A DNA stretch of 64,000 nt from Prorocentrum cordatum (taxonomy: Eukaryota; Sar; Dinophyceae; Prorocentrales; Prorocentraceae), in the NCBI GenBank assembly GCA_963575745.1, contig CAUYUJ010015950.1, positions 142,001-206,000 on the forward strand, written 5' to 3'. Numbering within the stretch: the stretch's first letter is position 1; the number at the start of each line of letters is the position of its first letter. The translations under genes and the position numbers were made by a program. Below the pieces are notes generated by a model, which saw only the letters and a list, made by a program, of their open reading frames with translations, had not been told where the DNA came from and did not search any database. Positions 13,147-23,232 of this stretch are shown here, piece after piece.

Positions 13147-15077
13147 TTACATTATTACGTCCCCCCCCCTAACCCCCCCCTGGGAGCTGCGCCGCACCGC
13201 CGGGCCAAAATGATCCCCCCCTTCTGGGACCCTAGAAATTTACAAAAACTTATGAAAAAATCCGCCTCTTGGGCCTCTTGGGGTTCCGAGAGGGCCTCAA
13301 GATGGCCCAAGATGGTCCTAAGACGGCCCAAGACGGCCCAATATATTCCCAACGGGGGCCCATGAGGCCCCCAAGACGGCCCCAAGAGGGCCCCAAAAGC
13401 TCCAAGGACGGCCCAGCAGGGCCCAAGAGCGCCCATAACTGCGCCTCCAGAGGCCGAAACCATTGATTGTCCGATGGTTCTTGCAACATTTTAGCGTTCT
13501 CGTCTTTTTCGGCTTTCAATAATCCATGACGGCCCAAGGAGCTTCCAGAATCGCCCCAAAACAGCCCAACAAATCCCCAAGAGGGCCCCAAGACGGCCAA
13601 AGAAGGCCCCAAAACAACCCAAAGAGGCCCCCAAGACGGTCCAAGAGGCAGCGAAGACGGCCCAAGAGGACCACAAGAGGGCTCCAATGCGGCCGCGAGA
13701 GGCCCCCAAAACAGCCTCCGAGGGGGCGAAACGGCGCAAAAGCGCCCCAAGACGGCCTAAGACGCCCCCGAAAAGCCCCAAGAGCCCCCAACAAGCCTCC
13801 AAGAAGTCCCCCAGAAGCCTCCAAAAGGCCTCCAACAAACCCCCCAAAGGCCACACAGCGACTGGTGTGTAATGTAATTTCCCCCCCTTAGGGCGAACTG
13901 CGGCGCAGCGCCAGCCGCGTGGAAGTTGGTCACTGCGGCGCCCATGATTGGAGCCGGCGATGGAAGGGAAGATGGGGAGGGTGCATGAAAAGGAGGGAGG
14001 GGGGAAAGCCCCCAAAGAAACCCCCAAAAGGCCAAAAGAAACTCCCAGGAGGCCTCCAGGAGGCCCCCAAAAGGCTCCCAAGAGGCCCCGCGACGACGTG
14101 ACTGCACGTGCTCCGGACGTGCACCCCGCGAAGCGAGAGGAATCCACGTCCGGAAGTGACGTGTTGCCGGAGGCAGGTCGCGCAGCGGAGCGGAAGCCCT
14201 AATGCAACGTATCCAATGTTTCCAATGATTGCATAATTGCCACATATTGTATTGTGTTACATTATTATGTCTCCCCCCTTAATCCCCCCCAGGGCCGCCG
14301 CCGAGTCGCCGACCCCTTTCGTGCACTAATTCAACAACCTACAAAAACCTATGGAAATCATTGATTTCGGCCTCTGGGCCCTCCTCGGAGCCCACAAGGG
14401 GCGTCAAGACGGCTCAAGATGGCTTCAAGGCGGCCGAAGAGAGTCTCAAAACGGCCTCAAGACGACCCAAGATGGCCCCAAGAGAGCCCAAAAGCTCACA
14501 AGACGCCGCAAGAGGGTCCAAAGAGGACCCCCCAAGAGCGCCTCCAGAAGCCAAAATCATAGATTTTCCTATGGTTTTGGGAATATTTTCGCGTTCTCGC
14601 CTTTCTCGACGCTGACAAGCCAATGACGGCCCAAGCACCCTCCAAAAGCACCCCAAGAAGCCCCAAGAAGCCTTCCAAAGGGCCCCAAGACGGCCCGAGA
14701 GGGCCCCAATACGGCCCAAAGAAACCCCCAAGACGGTCCAAGAGGCCCCTAGGACGGCCAAAAAAGATCCCAAGAATGCCCCAAGGCGGCCGTGGGAGGC
14801 CCCCAAGACGGTCTCCGAAGGGGCGAAACGGCGGAAGAGCGCCCCAAGACGGGCCAGGACGCCCCCAAGAGGCCCCAAGATGCCCCAAATAGGCCCCCAA
14901 GGGGCCTCAAAAAGTCCCCAAGAGGGAGGCATGGCGGCCCAAACTGCCTCCAAAATTGCCACCGAGAGGATGACACATGCGACGGGGGCGCAGGCGGGCC
15001 TCTTCCCGCAATTAGACACGATGACGACGACGTCCCTGATGATAGCGGCAGGTGGCAGGTGGAGCGATATCTCTAGA

Positions 15078-15518
15078 CTACGCGCACCTCTTCCCTCGCT
15101 CGCGCGTCTTCGCGCAATCTGCGCACTTCCAGTCCGGGGCAGCGCGAACTGTCCACCAGCGGTCGTGCGGCCGCGGCGTTTTCTTGCACGCGCTGCATGG
15201 CGGCCAGAAGCACGCGTCGCACGTGTACCTCGGCCCTTCCCAGTTCTGAGAACGCCGACCAGTTTTGGCCGCGTCTGGTGACGGGGCGCCACAGACCGCG
15301 CACTGACCGACCCGCGGGCACGCCGGGCACGTCCACGACAGCCTGTTCGCCGCCAGGTACTTCGTGCTTCGCGGCCGCGGGGCTACCTTGCAGACGTCGC
15401 AGTTCGGGAATCCACGTCCGGAGGTGACGTGCTGAGCGGCAGCGTTTTTCGGCGAACGCCTTAATGCAACGTATCCAATGTATCCAAAGATTCCAGAATT
15501 GCAACATATCGTATTGTG
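15078..15518 (-). pseudogene. Cysteine-rich zinc-binding fragment in A monomer 3
   Basis: Third copy of the Cys-rich frame, again open over 147 codons and without an ATG. It carries its own substitutions (for example TCTCTAGACTA at the 3' end where copies 1 and 2 read TCTCCAGACTA). Cysteine spacing is unchanged. Confidence 0.4.
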
Positions 15519-16516
15519 TTACATTATTACGTCTCCCCCCTAACCCCCCCCTGGGAGCTGCGCCGCACCGCCGGGCCAAAATGATCCCCCCCTTCTGGGA
15601 CCCTAGAAATTTATAAAAACTTATGAAAAACAAAATCCGCCTCTTGGGCCTCTTGGGGTTCCAAGAGGGCCTCAAGATGGCCCAATATGGCCCTAAGACG
15701 GCCCAGGACGGCCCAATATATTCCCAACGGGGGCCCATGAGGCCCCCAAGACGGCCCCAAGAGGGCCCCAAAAGCTCCAAGGACGGCCCAGCAGGGCCCA
15801 AGAGCGCCCATAACTGCGCCTCCAGAGGCCGAAACCATTGATTGTCCGATGGTTCTTGCAACATTTTAGCGTTCTCGTCTTTTTCGGCTTTCAATAATCC
15901 ATGACGGCCCAAGGAGCTTCCAGAATCGCCCCAAAACAGCCCAACAAATCCCCAAGAGGGCCCCAAGACGGCCAAAGAGGGCCCCAAAACAACCCAAAGA
16001 GACCCCCAAGACGGTCCAAGAGGCAGCGAAGACGGCCCAAGAGGACCACAAGAGGGCTCCAATGCGGCCGCGAGAGGCCCCCAAGACAGCCTCCGAGGGG
16101 GCGAAACGGCGCAAAAGCGCCCCAAGACGGCCTAAAACGCCCCCAGGAGGCCCCAAGAGGCCCCCAACAAGCCTCCAAGAAGTCCCCCAGAAGCCTCCAA
16201 AAGGCCTCCAACAAACCCCCCAAAGGCCACACAGCGACTGGTGTGTAATGTAATTTCCCCCCCTTAGGGCGAACTGCGGCGCAGCGCCAGCCGCGTGGAA
16301 GTTGGTCACTGCGGCGCCCATGATTGGAGCCGGCGATGGAAGGGAAGATGGGGAGGGTGTATGAAAAGGAGGGAGGGGGGAAAGCCCCCAAAGAAACCCC
16401 CAAAAGGCCAAAAGAAACTCCCAAGAGGCCTCCAGGAGGCCCCCAAAAGGCTCCCAAGAGGCCCCGCGACGACGTGACTGCACGTGCTCCGGACGTGTAC
16501 CCCGCGAAGCGAGAGG

Positions 16517-16723
16517 AATCAACGAATCGACACCGGATGTGGATTAACTTGACACGTTCTGAGAGGGGGCCTCCTGGGGCCTCCTGGGAGCCTCCTGGGA
16601 AACTCCTGGGGGCCCCTGGGGCCTGTCTTGGGCGTCCTGCGGCCTCCTGGAGCTCTCTGGGGCCTCCTGGGGCTCCCAGGGTCCCAGGGAGGATATGTAA
16701 CATGTGGTCTTCTGGGCCCCCAG
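16517..16723 (+). repeat. CCTCCTGGGG unit, unoccupied target paralogue
   Basis: Starts with AATCAACGAATCGACACCGG, a landmark repeated at 19246, 19862 and 20124, followed by GGGGCCTCCTGGGGCCTCCT-type repeats. It ends TATGTAACATGTGGTCTTCTG then GGCCCCCAG, directly joined to GCTGGAGCACCTC of the 64-bp array. The same junction is split by the 38.6-kb insert (left half at 20293-20325, right half from 58958), so this locus serves as an empty site. Confidence 0.8.
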
Positions 16724-17250
16724 GCTGGAGCACCTCTTGCGCGGCATCTGGGAGCTCAGAGTTGCGAGAATGTCTTGTGCGAAACAAGCCGGACCACCTT
16801 GCGCACGGCATCTCAAAGCTCAGAGTTGCGAAGATGTCTCAGGCGAGACGGGCCGGACCACCTCGCGCAGTGCATCTCAGAGCTCAGAAGTTCGAGGATG
16901 TCTCAGGCGAAATGGGCCGGACCACCTCTCGCGCGGCATCTCCGAGGTCAGAGCTTCGAGGATGTCTCAGGCGAAACGGGCCGGACCACCTCGCGCAGGG
17001 CACCTCAGAGCTCAGAGTTTCGAGGATGTCTCGGGCGAAACGGCCCGGACCACCTCTCGCACGGCACCTCCGGGCAAAGAGTTTCGAGGATGTCTCAAGC
17101 GAAGCGGCCCGGACCACCTCTCGCGCGGCGTCCCGGAACGCAATTTTTCGAGGATGCTTCAGGCGAAACGGCCAATCCCGGCCAACTCGGAAACGAAAGT
17201 TGTGAGGATGTCTCAAGCGAAACGGCCCAGACCATCAAATTTTTGTGAGG
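16724..17250 (+). repeat. 64-bp tandem array, left copy
   Basis: About eight units of 63-65 bp, each with GGACCACCTCGCGC, GGCATCTC, AGAGCTCAGAGTT, CGAGGATGTCTCAGGCGAAACG. The same array, unit by unit, lies at 58965-59490. Both are followed by the same non-repetitive segment (17247-17335; 59487-59572) containing TATCACAACAGCACCCCGTT. Frames reading through the units are shadows of the repeat. Confidence 0.9.
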
Positions 17251-17334
17251 ATGTCTCTGCTCCGACTTCCCCAGGCCGGAATTAGCTTCTATCACAACAG
17301 CACCCCGTTCAGCAAGCTGTTTGGGGAAAAAACA

Positions 17335-18660
17335 GTCCCTGGGATAAGATCGAGAGGTCCGCGGACGCACGTCTCGAAACAACCATCTGGACGTCGGATG
17401 TCTGGGGATGGCGGGAGGCAAGGCGCGCATGGCGGATGCTGAAGCGGCAAAATGACGGAGACGGCGACGGGGAGGCGGAGGCAAAGGCACAGCAGCGAAA
17501 GGCGAGAGGCGTGAGGAGGAAGGAGGGAAGAGGACGCAGGCGGAAGGCAAAGGAGGGAACTGGGAGAAATGAGAAAGGTTTCAGGCAGAACGGGGCACAC
17601 CATCTCGTGCGCAGCATCTCGAAGAATCCTGACGAAGAACCAGTCCCGGGGACGAGATCGAGAGGTCCGCGGGCGCACGTCTCGAAACAAAAATCGCGAC
17701 GTCGGATGTCTGCGGAGGGCGGAAGGCAGGGCGCGCATGGCGGCATCTCGGAGCTTCGCATTGTGAGGATGGCTCGGGAGAAACGGGCTGGACCACCTCG
17801 CGGGCGGCATCTCGGAGCTCAGTATTGGAAGGATGCCCCAAGCGAAACGGGCCGTTCTACCTCTCGCTTCCCGTTAAGCCCTCTCATGCAACTCCATTCC
17901 TCATCCCTCCTCCTCCTCCTCCTCCTTCTCGTCCTCCTCCTCCTCCTCCTCCTCCTCCTCCTGCCTGCTCCCTCCTCCTCCTCCTCCTCCTCCTCCTCCT
18001 CCTCCTCCTCCTCCGGCACGTTTTGAGACGTCGCTAAAAGGAATAAAATCCTGTTTGGGGAACCCTGTCTCGGAGCCCAGAGTTGCGAGGATGTCCCAGG
18101 TCGCACCTGGTCGACGAGTAAGCTGTCGGGTCGGCACTGTGAGAGGCTCCACCGCCATGCTGTGAACTCAGAAACAACTTTAAGAGGAAGCGGGGGAGGG
18201 CGAGGAAGCGGGGGGGCATGTCGTGATGGTTCCCTCGGGGATGATATCGAAAGGTACGCGGCGCACGTCTCAAAAGAAAAATCGCGACGTCGGATGTCTG
18301 GAGAGGGCGGAAGGCAGTGCGCGCATGACGGATGCTGAGGCGGCAGAAACGACGACGGCGGGGACGGTGAGGCGGAGGCAGAGGCGCAGCAGCGGGAGGC
18401 GGGAGGCGGGAGGAGGGAGGAGGGAAGAGGAACCAGGCAGGAAGTGGGAAGAGGGAGGCGGGAGAAGGAATGAGAGAGGTTGTGATTGGAGCTCCTGTGC
18501 TACGAAACGTCTCAGGCAGAATGGGCCAGACCATCTCGCGCGCAACATCTTCGAGCCTCGCATTGCGAGGATGGCTCAATCGAAACGGGCCGGACCACCT
18601 CGCGAGCGACATCTTGGAGCTCAGTATTGGAAGGATGTCTCAAACGAAACGGGCGGACAA
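17335..18660 (+). repeat. Triplicated module with embedded CCT tract
   Basis: Three diverged copies of a module of about 120-250 bp start at about 17335, 17643 and 18231. Each has GA-ATCGAGAGGTCCGCGG or a variant, CACGTCTC-AAA-AA, CGACGTCGGATGTCTG and GGCGGAAGGCA-GCGCGCATG. Copies 1 and 3 continue into a GGAGGCGGAGGCA purine-rich part. Single 64-bp-array units lie between them (about 17755-17850 and 18520-18640). A (CCT)n tract fills 17907-18013. No gene recognised. Confidence 0.7.
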
Positions 18661-18880
18661 TCTTTCGCACACGTTTTGACAAGTCCACATCGCACTCGCT
18701 TCCCGTTAGGTCCTCTCCTGCAACTCCCTTCCTTCTCCCTCCTCCTCCTCCTCCCCCTCCTCCTGCCTGCTCCCTCATGCACATCATCCGCCTCCTCCTT
18801 CTCCCTTCCATCTCCTTCTCCTTCTCCTCCTCCTCCTCCTCCTCCTCCTCCTCCTCTCCTCCTCCTCGACCTCCTCTTCA
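18661..18880 (+). repeat. (CCT)n / CTT-rich tract
   Basis: A pyrimidine tract, purest at 18744-18862, that precedes the first 613-bp unit. A shorter version at 19395-19490 sits at the same place before the next unit, so the tract belongs to the repeat unit. Confidence 0.85.
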
Positions 18881-20318
18881 TCCCGAACGGCATCTCGGAG
18901 CCTAGAGTTGCGAGGATGTCTCCAGCGTAACGGGCTGGACCACCTCGCGCGCGGCATCTCGGACCCCAGAGTTGCGACGATTTCTCGGGCAAACGTGCTG
19001 CGAGGAAGTCTCAGGCGAAACGGGCCGGACCACCTCGAGCGCGGCGTCTCAGAGCTCCGAGTTGCGGGGGCCTCCTGGTGCCTCCTGGGGCCTCCTGGGG
19101 ACCTCCTGGGGTTTCCTCCTGGGCCTCCTGTGGCCTCGTGAACTCCACCTGGGGTTTCCTGAAGCCTCTTGGGGCTCCCAGGGGGGATATCTAACCTGTG
19201 GCCGTTTCGGCCTCTCCAAATGGAGGGGGGCACAAGAGCAGGAAGAATCAACGAATCGACACCGGATGTGTATTAACTTGACACGTTCTGATAGGCGGCC
19301 TCCTGGGGCCTCCTGGGAGCCTCCTGGGAATCTCCTGGGGACCCCTGGGGCTTGTCCTGGGCGTCCTGCGGCCTCCTGGAGCTCTCTGGGGCCTCCCCCT
19401 TTTCCTGCCTGCTCCCTCATGCACATCATCCGCCTCCTCCTTCTCCCTTCCATTTCCTCCTCCTCCTCCTCCTCCTCCTCCACCTCCTCTTTATCCCGAA
19501 CGGCATCTCGGAGCCTAGAGTTGCGAGGATGTCTCCAGCGTAACGGGCTGGACCACCTCGCGCGCGGCATCTCGGACCCCAGAGTTGCGACGATGTCTCG
19601 GGCGAAACGTGGCGCGAGGAAGTCTCAGCGAAACGGGCCGGACCACCTCGAGCGCGGCGTCTCAGAGCTCCGAGTTGCGGGGGCCTCCTGGTGCCTCCTG
19701 GGGCCTCCTGGGGACCTCCTGGAGCTTCCTCCTGGGCCTCCTGTGGCCTCGTGAACTCCACCTGGGGTTTCCTGAAGCCTCTTGGGGCTCCCAGGGGGGA
19801 TATCTAACCTGTGGCCGTTCGGGCCTTTCCAAATGGAAGGGGGGGGGGGCACAAGAGCAGGAATCAACGAATCGACACCGGATGTGTATTAACTTGGCAC
19901 GTTCTGATAGGCGGCCTCCTGGGGCCTCCTGGGAAACTCCTGGGATTATCCTGGGGACCTCCTGGGGCCTCCTGGGGACCTCCTGGAGTTTCCTCCTGGG
20001 CCTCCTGTGGCCTCGTGAACTCCACCTGGGGTTTCCTGAAGCCTCTTGGGGCTCCCAAGGGGGATATCTAACCTGTGGCCGCTTGGGCCCCTCAAAATGG
20101 AGGGGGGGCACAAGAGCAGGAAAAATCAACGAATCGACACCGGATGTGTATTAACTTGACACGTTCTGATAGAGGGCCTCCTGGGGCCTCCTGGGAGCCT
20201 CCTGGGAATCTCCTGGGGGCCCCTGGGGCCTGGGCGTCCTGCGGCCTCATGGACCTTTCTGGGGCCTCCTGAGGCTCGCAGGGTCCCATGGAAGATATGT
20301 AACATATGGTATTCTGGG
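18881..20318 (+). repeat. 613-bp tandem repeat, two full units plus a truncated one
   Basis: TCCCGAACGGCATCTCGGAG starts units at 18881 and 19494. Each unit runs through one or two 64-bp-array units, a (CCTCCTGGGG)n block, GGATATCTAACCTGTGGCCG, then AATCAACGAATCGACACCGG (19246, 19862, 20124). A third partial unit ends at TATGTAACATATGGTATTCT just before the insert. No gene. Confidence 0.8.
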
Positions 20319-20325
20319 CCCCCAG
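20319..20325. repeat. Candidate target-site duplication, left
   Basis: CCCCCAG, identical to 58958-58964. Left flank (20255-20325) matches 16650-16722. The right flank, from 58965, matches 16723 onward. This places the inserted segment at 20326-58957. Confidence 0.65.
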
Positions 20326-20380
20326 TCTTTCCTTTGAGAACCTGGGTAAGATGACAAAGGAATTAAGGTCTCGTGTTCAC

Positions 20381-20652
20381 TCTGCTCAGTGGTAGAGGGT
20401 ACGGGACGAGACATCGATAAGACAAGTATCCGGTAAGCGAATGTACTCTATCAGGAACAGTGAGGAGGAGGCCGGCTGGCCGACGACCGACGAAGTGCGA
20501 CGGCCGAGGGCGGGCGCGCTCCTGTTATCTCCTGTACGCTCACGCGTAGCTTGAGTACAACACAGCTGCAGATAGTCACACAGTGCGCAGCAAAGCAAGT
20601 GATGTGAAAAGCAGCATGAATATGAGGCGGAGAGGAGCTCATTCACTCCCCC
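20381..20652 (-). repeat. Terminal direct repeat, 3' side (LTR-like)
   Basis: About 95% identical by eye to 58690-58962 over 272 bp. On the minus strand it would be the 3' LTR. A short purine run (GGGGGGAG, complement of 20646-20653) precedes its AGTGAATGAGC start. The other edge, CCACTGAGCAGA, is followed by 55 bp (20326-20380) that have no match after the other copy, which is why a simple LTR pair does not fit. Confidence 0.6.
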
Positions 20653-20929
20653 CGCGGCGGGCTTCGTAGAGCCCATCCGGCCACAGCACCCCTGTCCTAT
20701 ATATGTACAACCACCGGAGCGAACCCCAAAAACTTCACCGCTCAACGGTGGCCATCAGGGGGCTAAGGGCCGAAGAGGCCCGACGACACCCACCATCATA
20801 TAAATAAATTATCTCCGCCGATTCGGCTTAGCCGATCGGCAGAGCTGGTTTACTCGTCCGACACGACTTCGTCGCGCGGCGAGAGATCTCTTCCATGCGC
20901 CTGCAGCGACTAAGTCACGCGGGCCGGAC
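20653..20929. other. 3' untranslated part of the insert
   Basis: Between the last minus-strand stop (20930) and the terminal repeat. It holds GGGCTTCGTAGAGCCC (about 20659-20674), able to form a hairpin, and the triloop hairpin TCGGCTTAGCCGA at 20823-20835. No gene. Confidence 0.55.
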
Positions 20930-21972
20930 TCAATCCAGGTCCTCGAACGGGTTGTAGTCCCCCGTCGGTGGCGTCGGAGGCCTCGGGCTCGATGGCGCCG
21001 AGCCTCCAGTCTGTCCCTCGCCGCCGCGAGGCGATCGGGACCTTCCTTTGCCACGGCCAGCGTAGTGCGCTGTTTTGTAGTGCTTGTCCTTGTTCTTGGA
21101 CGCCTTCCTCTTCGGCGGGAAGCGAAAGTCATGTTCAAATAGAGACAGTGCGTTCCACGTCTGCGACCACCAGACATCGTCGGGCAGCCACGAGATCCGA
21201 TCCCGATGGACGCAGCACCCAACCTGCACATTGTTTGCGTAGTGCGGGTATGAGACGAGCGGGTCGTAGCTGGCAGCGCCGCGGCCGACGCCCATGGCTC
21301 CATCGCGCGCGCGCTGGGGCCTCGACCATTCCCGTGCGTCAGAATACCACGAGCATTCTTCTCTTGCCGACGCGGCTGCGCCGGCGGCAGAGCGTGGGGA
21401 TCCGGTAACTTCGTCGCCAGCCCGAGCGTCTGAGACGTCGGGTCTGCGCGGCGGAGGTGGCAGCTGCGGTCTGGCTTTCGCCACATCCTGTTCTCTTATC
21501 GGCCCCGCGGAATCAGCTTGGCTGCCGCGGGGCTGAGTGGCATTTCTTCTCTCGCGAACATTCTGCTCTCGATCGCGAATAAACTTCAGCAAGTTCCTAG
21601 CAGCTGTAGCTACTGGAATGCCAAATTTTCCGCATGCAGTACGGAACGGGCCTGCGTCCTTATCTTGGAGCTCCTTGTCGGCCTCTATGTACCTGTTTTG
21701 AAGCCAAGAAATGGCCTCCTGTAGTGATGGGCCCTGGCGACGAATGTCGGTTCGTACCTGTCCACCTAAATTGCGGGCCCACTCTTCTATGAGGTCATCC
21801 GTCTGAACCGCAGTGCGAATGCGACAGTCAAGGGCGTATATTCATCCCTCCGTCGCCTAAAATGAACATTATCTGTGCTCCCTCCCGCGGCGCGAATTAT
21901 TTGCCCCGGGCAACCGACGAAGTGTCCATCTGAAAGAAAGGAACTCATGATCTCGCGAACGATAGCAACCAC
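20930..21972 (-). pseudogene. C-terminal fragment of an element-encoded protein
   Basis: Read from 21972: a frame beginning MVAIVREIMSSFLSDGHF and containing CPGQIIRAAGG and FRRRRDEYTPLTVA. It shifts frame at about 21800-21840 into ALDCRIRTAVQTDDLIEEW, a helical stretch (LQEAISWLQNRYIEADKELQ), NLLKFIRDREQN, a Pro/Ser-rich part, basic KRKASKNKD and RGKGRSRSPR patches, and a C terminus DYNPFEDLD. It is the last coding block before the 3' terminal repeat. I do not recognise the family; the basic Ser-Arg tail suggests nucleic-acid binding. The frame change makes it a pseudogene unless an intron lies there. Confidence 0.45.
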
Positions 21973-22153
21973 TCTTTAAATGCGAACACCAAGTTGCATT
22001 TGTTGTGCAGGGGCCATTCAGTTCCCTTCAACTATGTTCTTCACAATAGGTGGGACCTCGTGCTCAATTTCCCCTGACAGTCGCAATCTATCGGGATCAT
22101 TGGTGTTCGAGCGAAAACTTGCGCATTCAACGACATATTGGGCAGTTATCGCT

Positions 22154-22660
22154 CTAGCCTCTATCCCGTGTAAAGATATATTTTATTGATCTGTCCTCGC
22201 AATGGTTATATGAATAACCGTTGGGCTGATCAAGGTTGATCGCCCCTTCGGTTATCAGCGTGGCCTTAGGCCCGCTGAGTGTTGAGAGGTCAAGTGTGAC
22301 CTGTAAGTTCGCGCCTGCCGTCGCGGCTTCGCCGGAGGCAGGTTGCAGCATCGGCGCTATGAGGCGATGGTCGCGACACTCATTGGTTCGTCTGGTGACA
22401 GAACGAGAGTCACGACTCGGCCTCGCCTCAAGGCTGTTTTCCCAGGCAACCGGTAGACGTCCGCGAGGGCCTTGCCCTGCGGCGTCTGCGGCGTCTTCCC
22501 GCGGCACAGGCATCCACGGTGCCCCCATGGATACCGCATTTGCTATCGTCTGAAGTGTCGTGACGAAGACGTTTTGCCTGGTCATTGTGTGATGCCATCT
22601 CTCCCTACCGGTCACCGGTTCGAGGACGTCGTCTCGGAAATCTGGCCAGTCGAAGGCTGC
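22154..22660 (-). pseudogene. Element protein fragment without a second copy
   Basis: A minus-strand frame about 165 codons long (FDWPDFRDDVLEPVTGRERW ... ANLQVTLDLSTLSGPKATL ... IKYIFTRDRG). It is open at its N-terminal end into the duplicated unit at 22656-22660 and lies outside the duplication. It probably continues toward the 20930-21972 block of the same protein region, with a frame break at about 21980-22154. No recognised domain. Triloop hairpin CGGCTTCGCCG lies at about 22324-22334. Confidence 0.35.
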
Positions 22661-22806
22661 CAGAGTCGGGCAAGACATTGGACGTGCATACTGGTCAATA
22701 TCCGTTTGCCAAAGCAGGGGCCACCATACCTGAATTGCAGGAACCTGCGTCCTCGCTCTTGAAGCCGAGAACGAGAGCCAATCGATGAACCTTCGTGTCA
22801 AGGGCT

Positions 22807-23232
22807 TCAAATATTGAAGGAAACAACAAAAAAACAAACAAAAACATGGCGCGCCGGCGGCTGAGCCGCGGCGTCCGCTGGAACCCAAGCAGGGAAGTTG
22901 CCTGGTTGGCTGTTCCCAGAAATCTGACCAGCGGCAGCCATCCGCGTAAATCCCCCTTCTACCCACTTGCGCTCCTGCTGTTGGTTAATGCAGGTACTCT
23001 TTATCACAATCGCAGAAGCTTTCTGTTGTCTTCTCGTACGCGGACCGATCCATTCAGCACGCGTATTTGGAAGATCATGAGGGTCATTCACATGTAATTC
23101 AAGTCCATTTGCCTCAAGGGATTGCGGAATGATCTTTCTGTTCCACGTCTGGGCCATATAGTCGTGAGTGACTCTATGTTTATATTTGATCCGACAGTGG
23201 CAAACTGGACAGTGTCCGAAGCCCGTGCGCAC
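22807..23232 (-). pseudogene. Zinc-finger C-terminal frame, unit copy 1
   Basis: Follows directly, in frame, after the TAG that ends the 23233-24930 ORF (CQFH, stop, then VRTGFGHCPVCHCR). It carries CPVCHC followed by basic residues and two histidines (RIKYKHRVTHDYMAQTW), a possible C2H2-like finger. It then runs about 100 residues and ends in a low-complexity tail. In both units the same TAG separates it from the upstream ORF, so either the stop predates the duplication, or it is read through, or this is the end of the real protein. Confidence 0.4.

Larger units (their letters stand above)
9395..16516 (+). repeat. Higher-order satellite, (A+B) x 3
   Basis: Three near-identical units of about 2.37 kb (9395-11768, 11769-14140, 14141-16516). 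Each consists of two diverged monomers that both start with AATCCACGTCCGGA. A monomers: 9395-10663, 11769-13036, 14141-15408. B monomers: 10664-11768, 13037-14140, 15409-16516. Both begin with a TGCAACGTATCCAATGT segment, TGTGTTACATTATTA and a C-rich run, then degenerate into roughly 10-bp CCCCAAGAGG/CCCAAGACGG units. Units differ from one another by only scattered substitutions, whereas A and B differ strongly, the hallmark of higher-order repeat amplification. The minus-strand WGLLGA-type and plus-strand Pro/Arg-rich frames are products of the short subrepeat. Confidence 0.95.

Noticed and set aside
9750-16811. Many WGLLGA-like minus frames and Pro/Arg/Lys plus frames
   Set aside because: They follow the 10-bp subrepeat of the A/B satellite and the CCTCCTGGGG repeat and recur with it.
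20386-20745. A 119-codon minus frame rich in Cys and Leu (and its counterpart at 58687-59052)
   Set aside because: It reads through the 272-bp terminal repeat against the proposed ORF start and changes identity outside the repeat.
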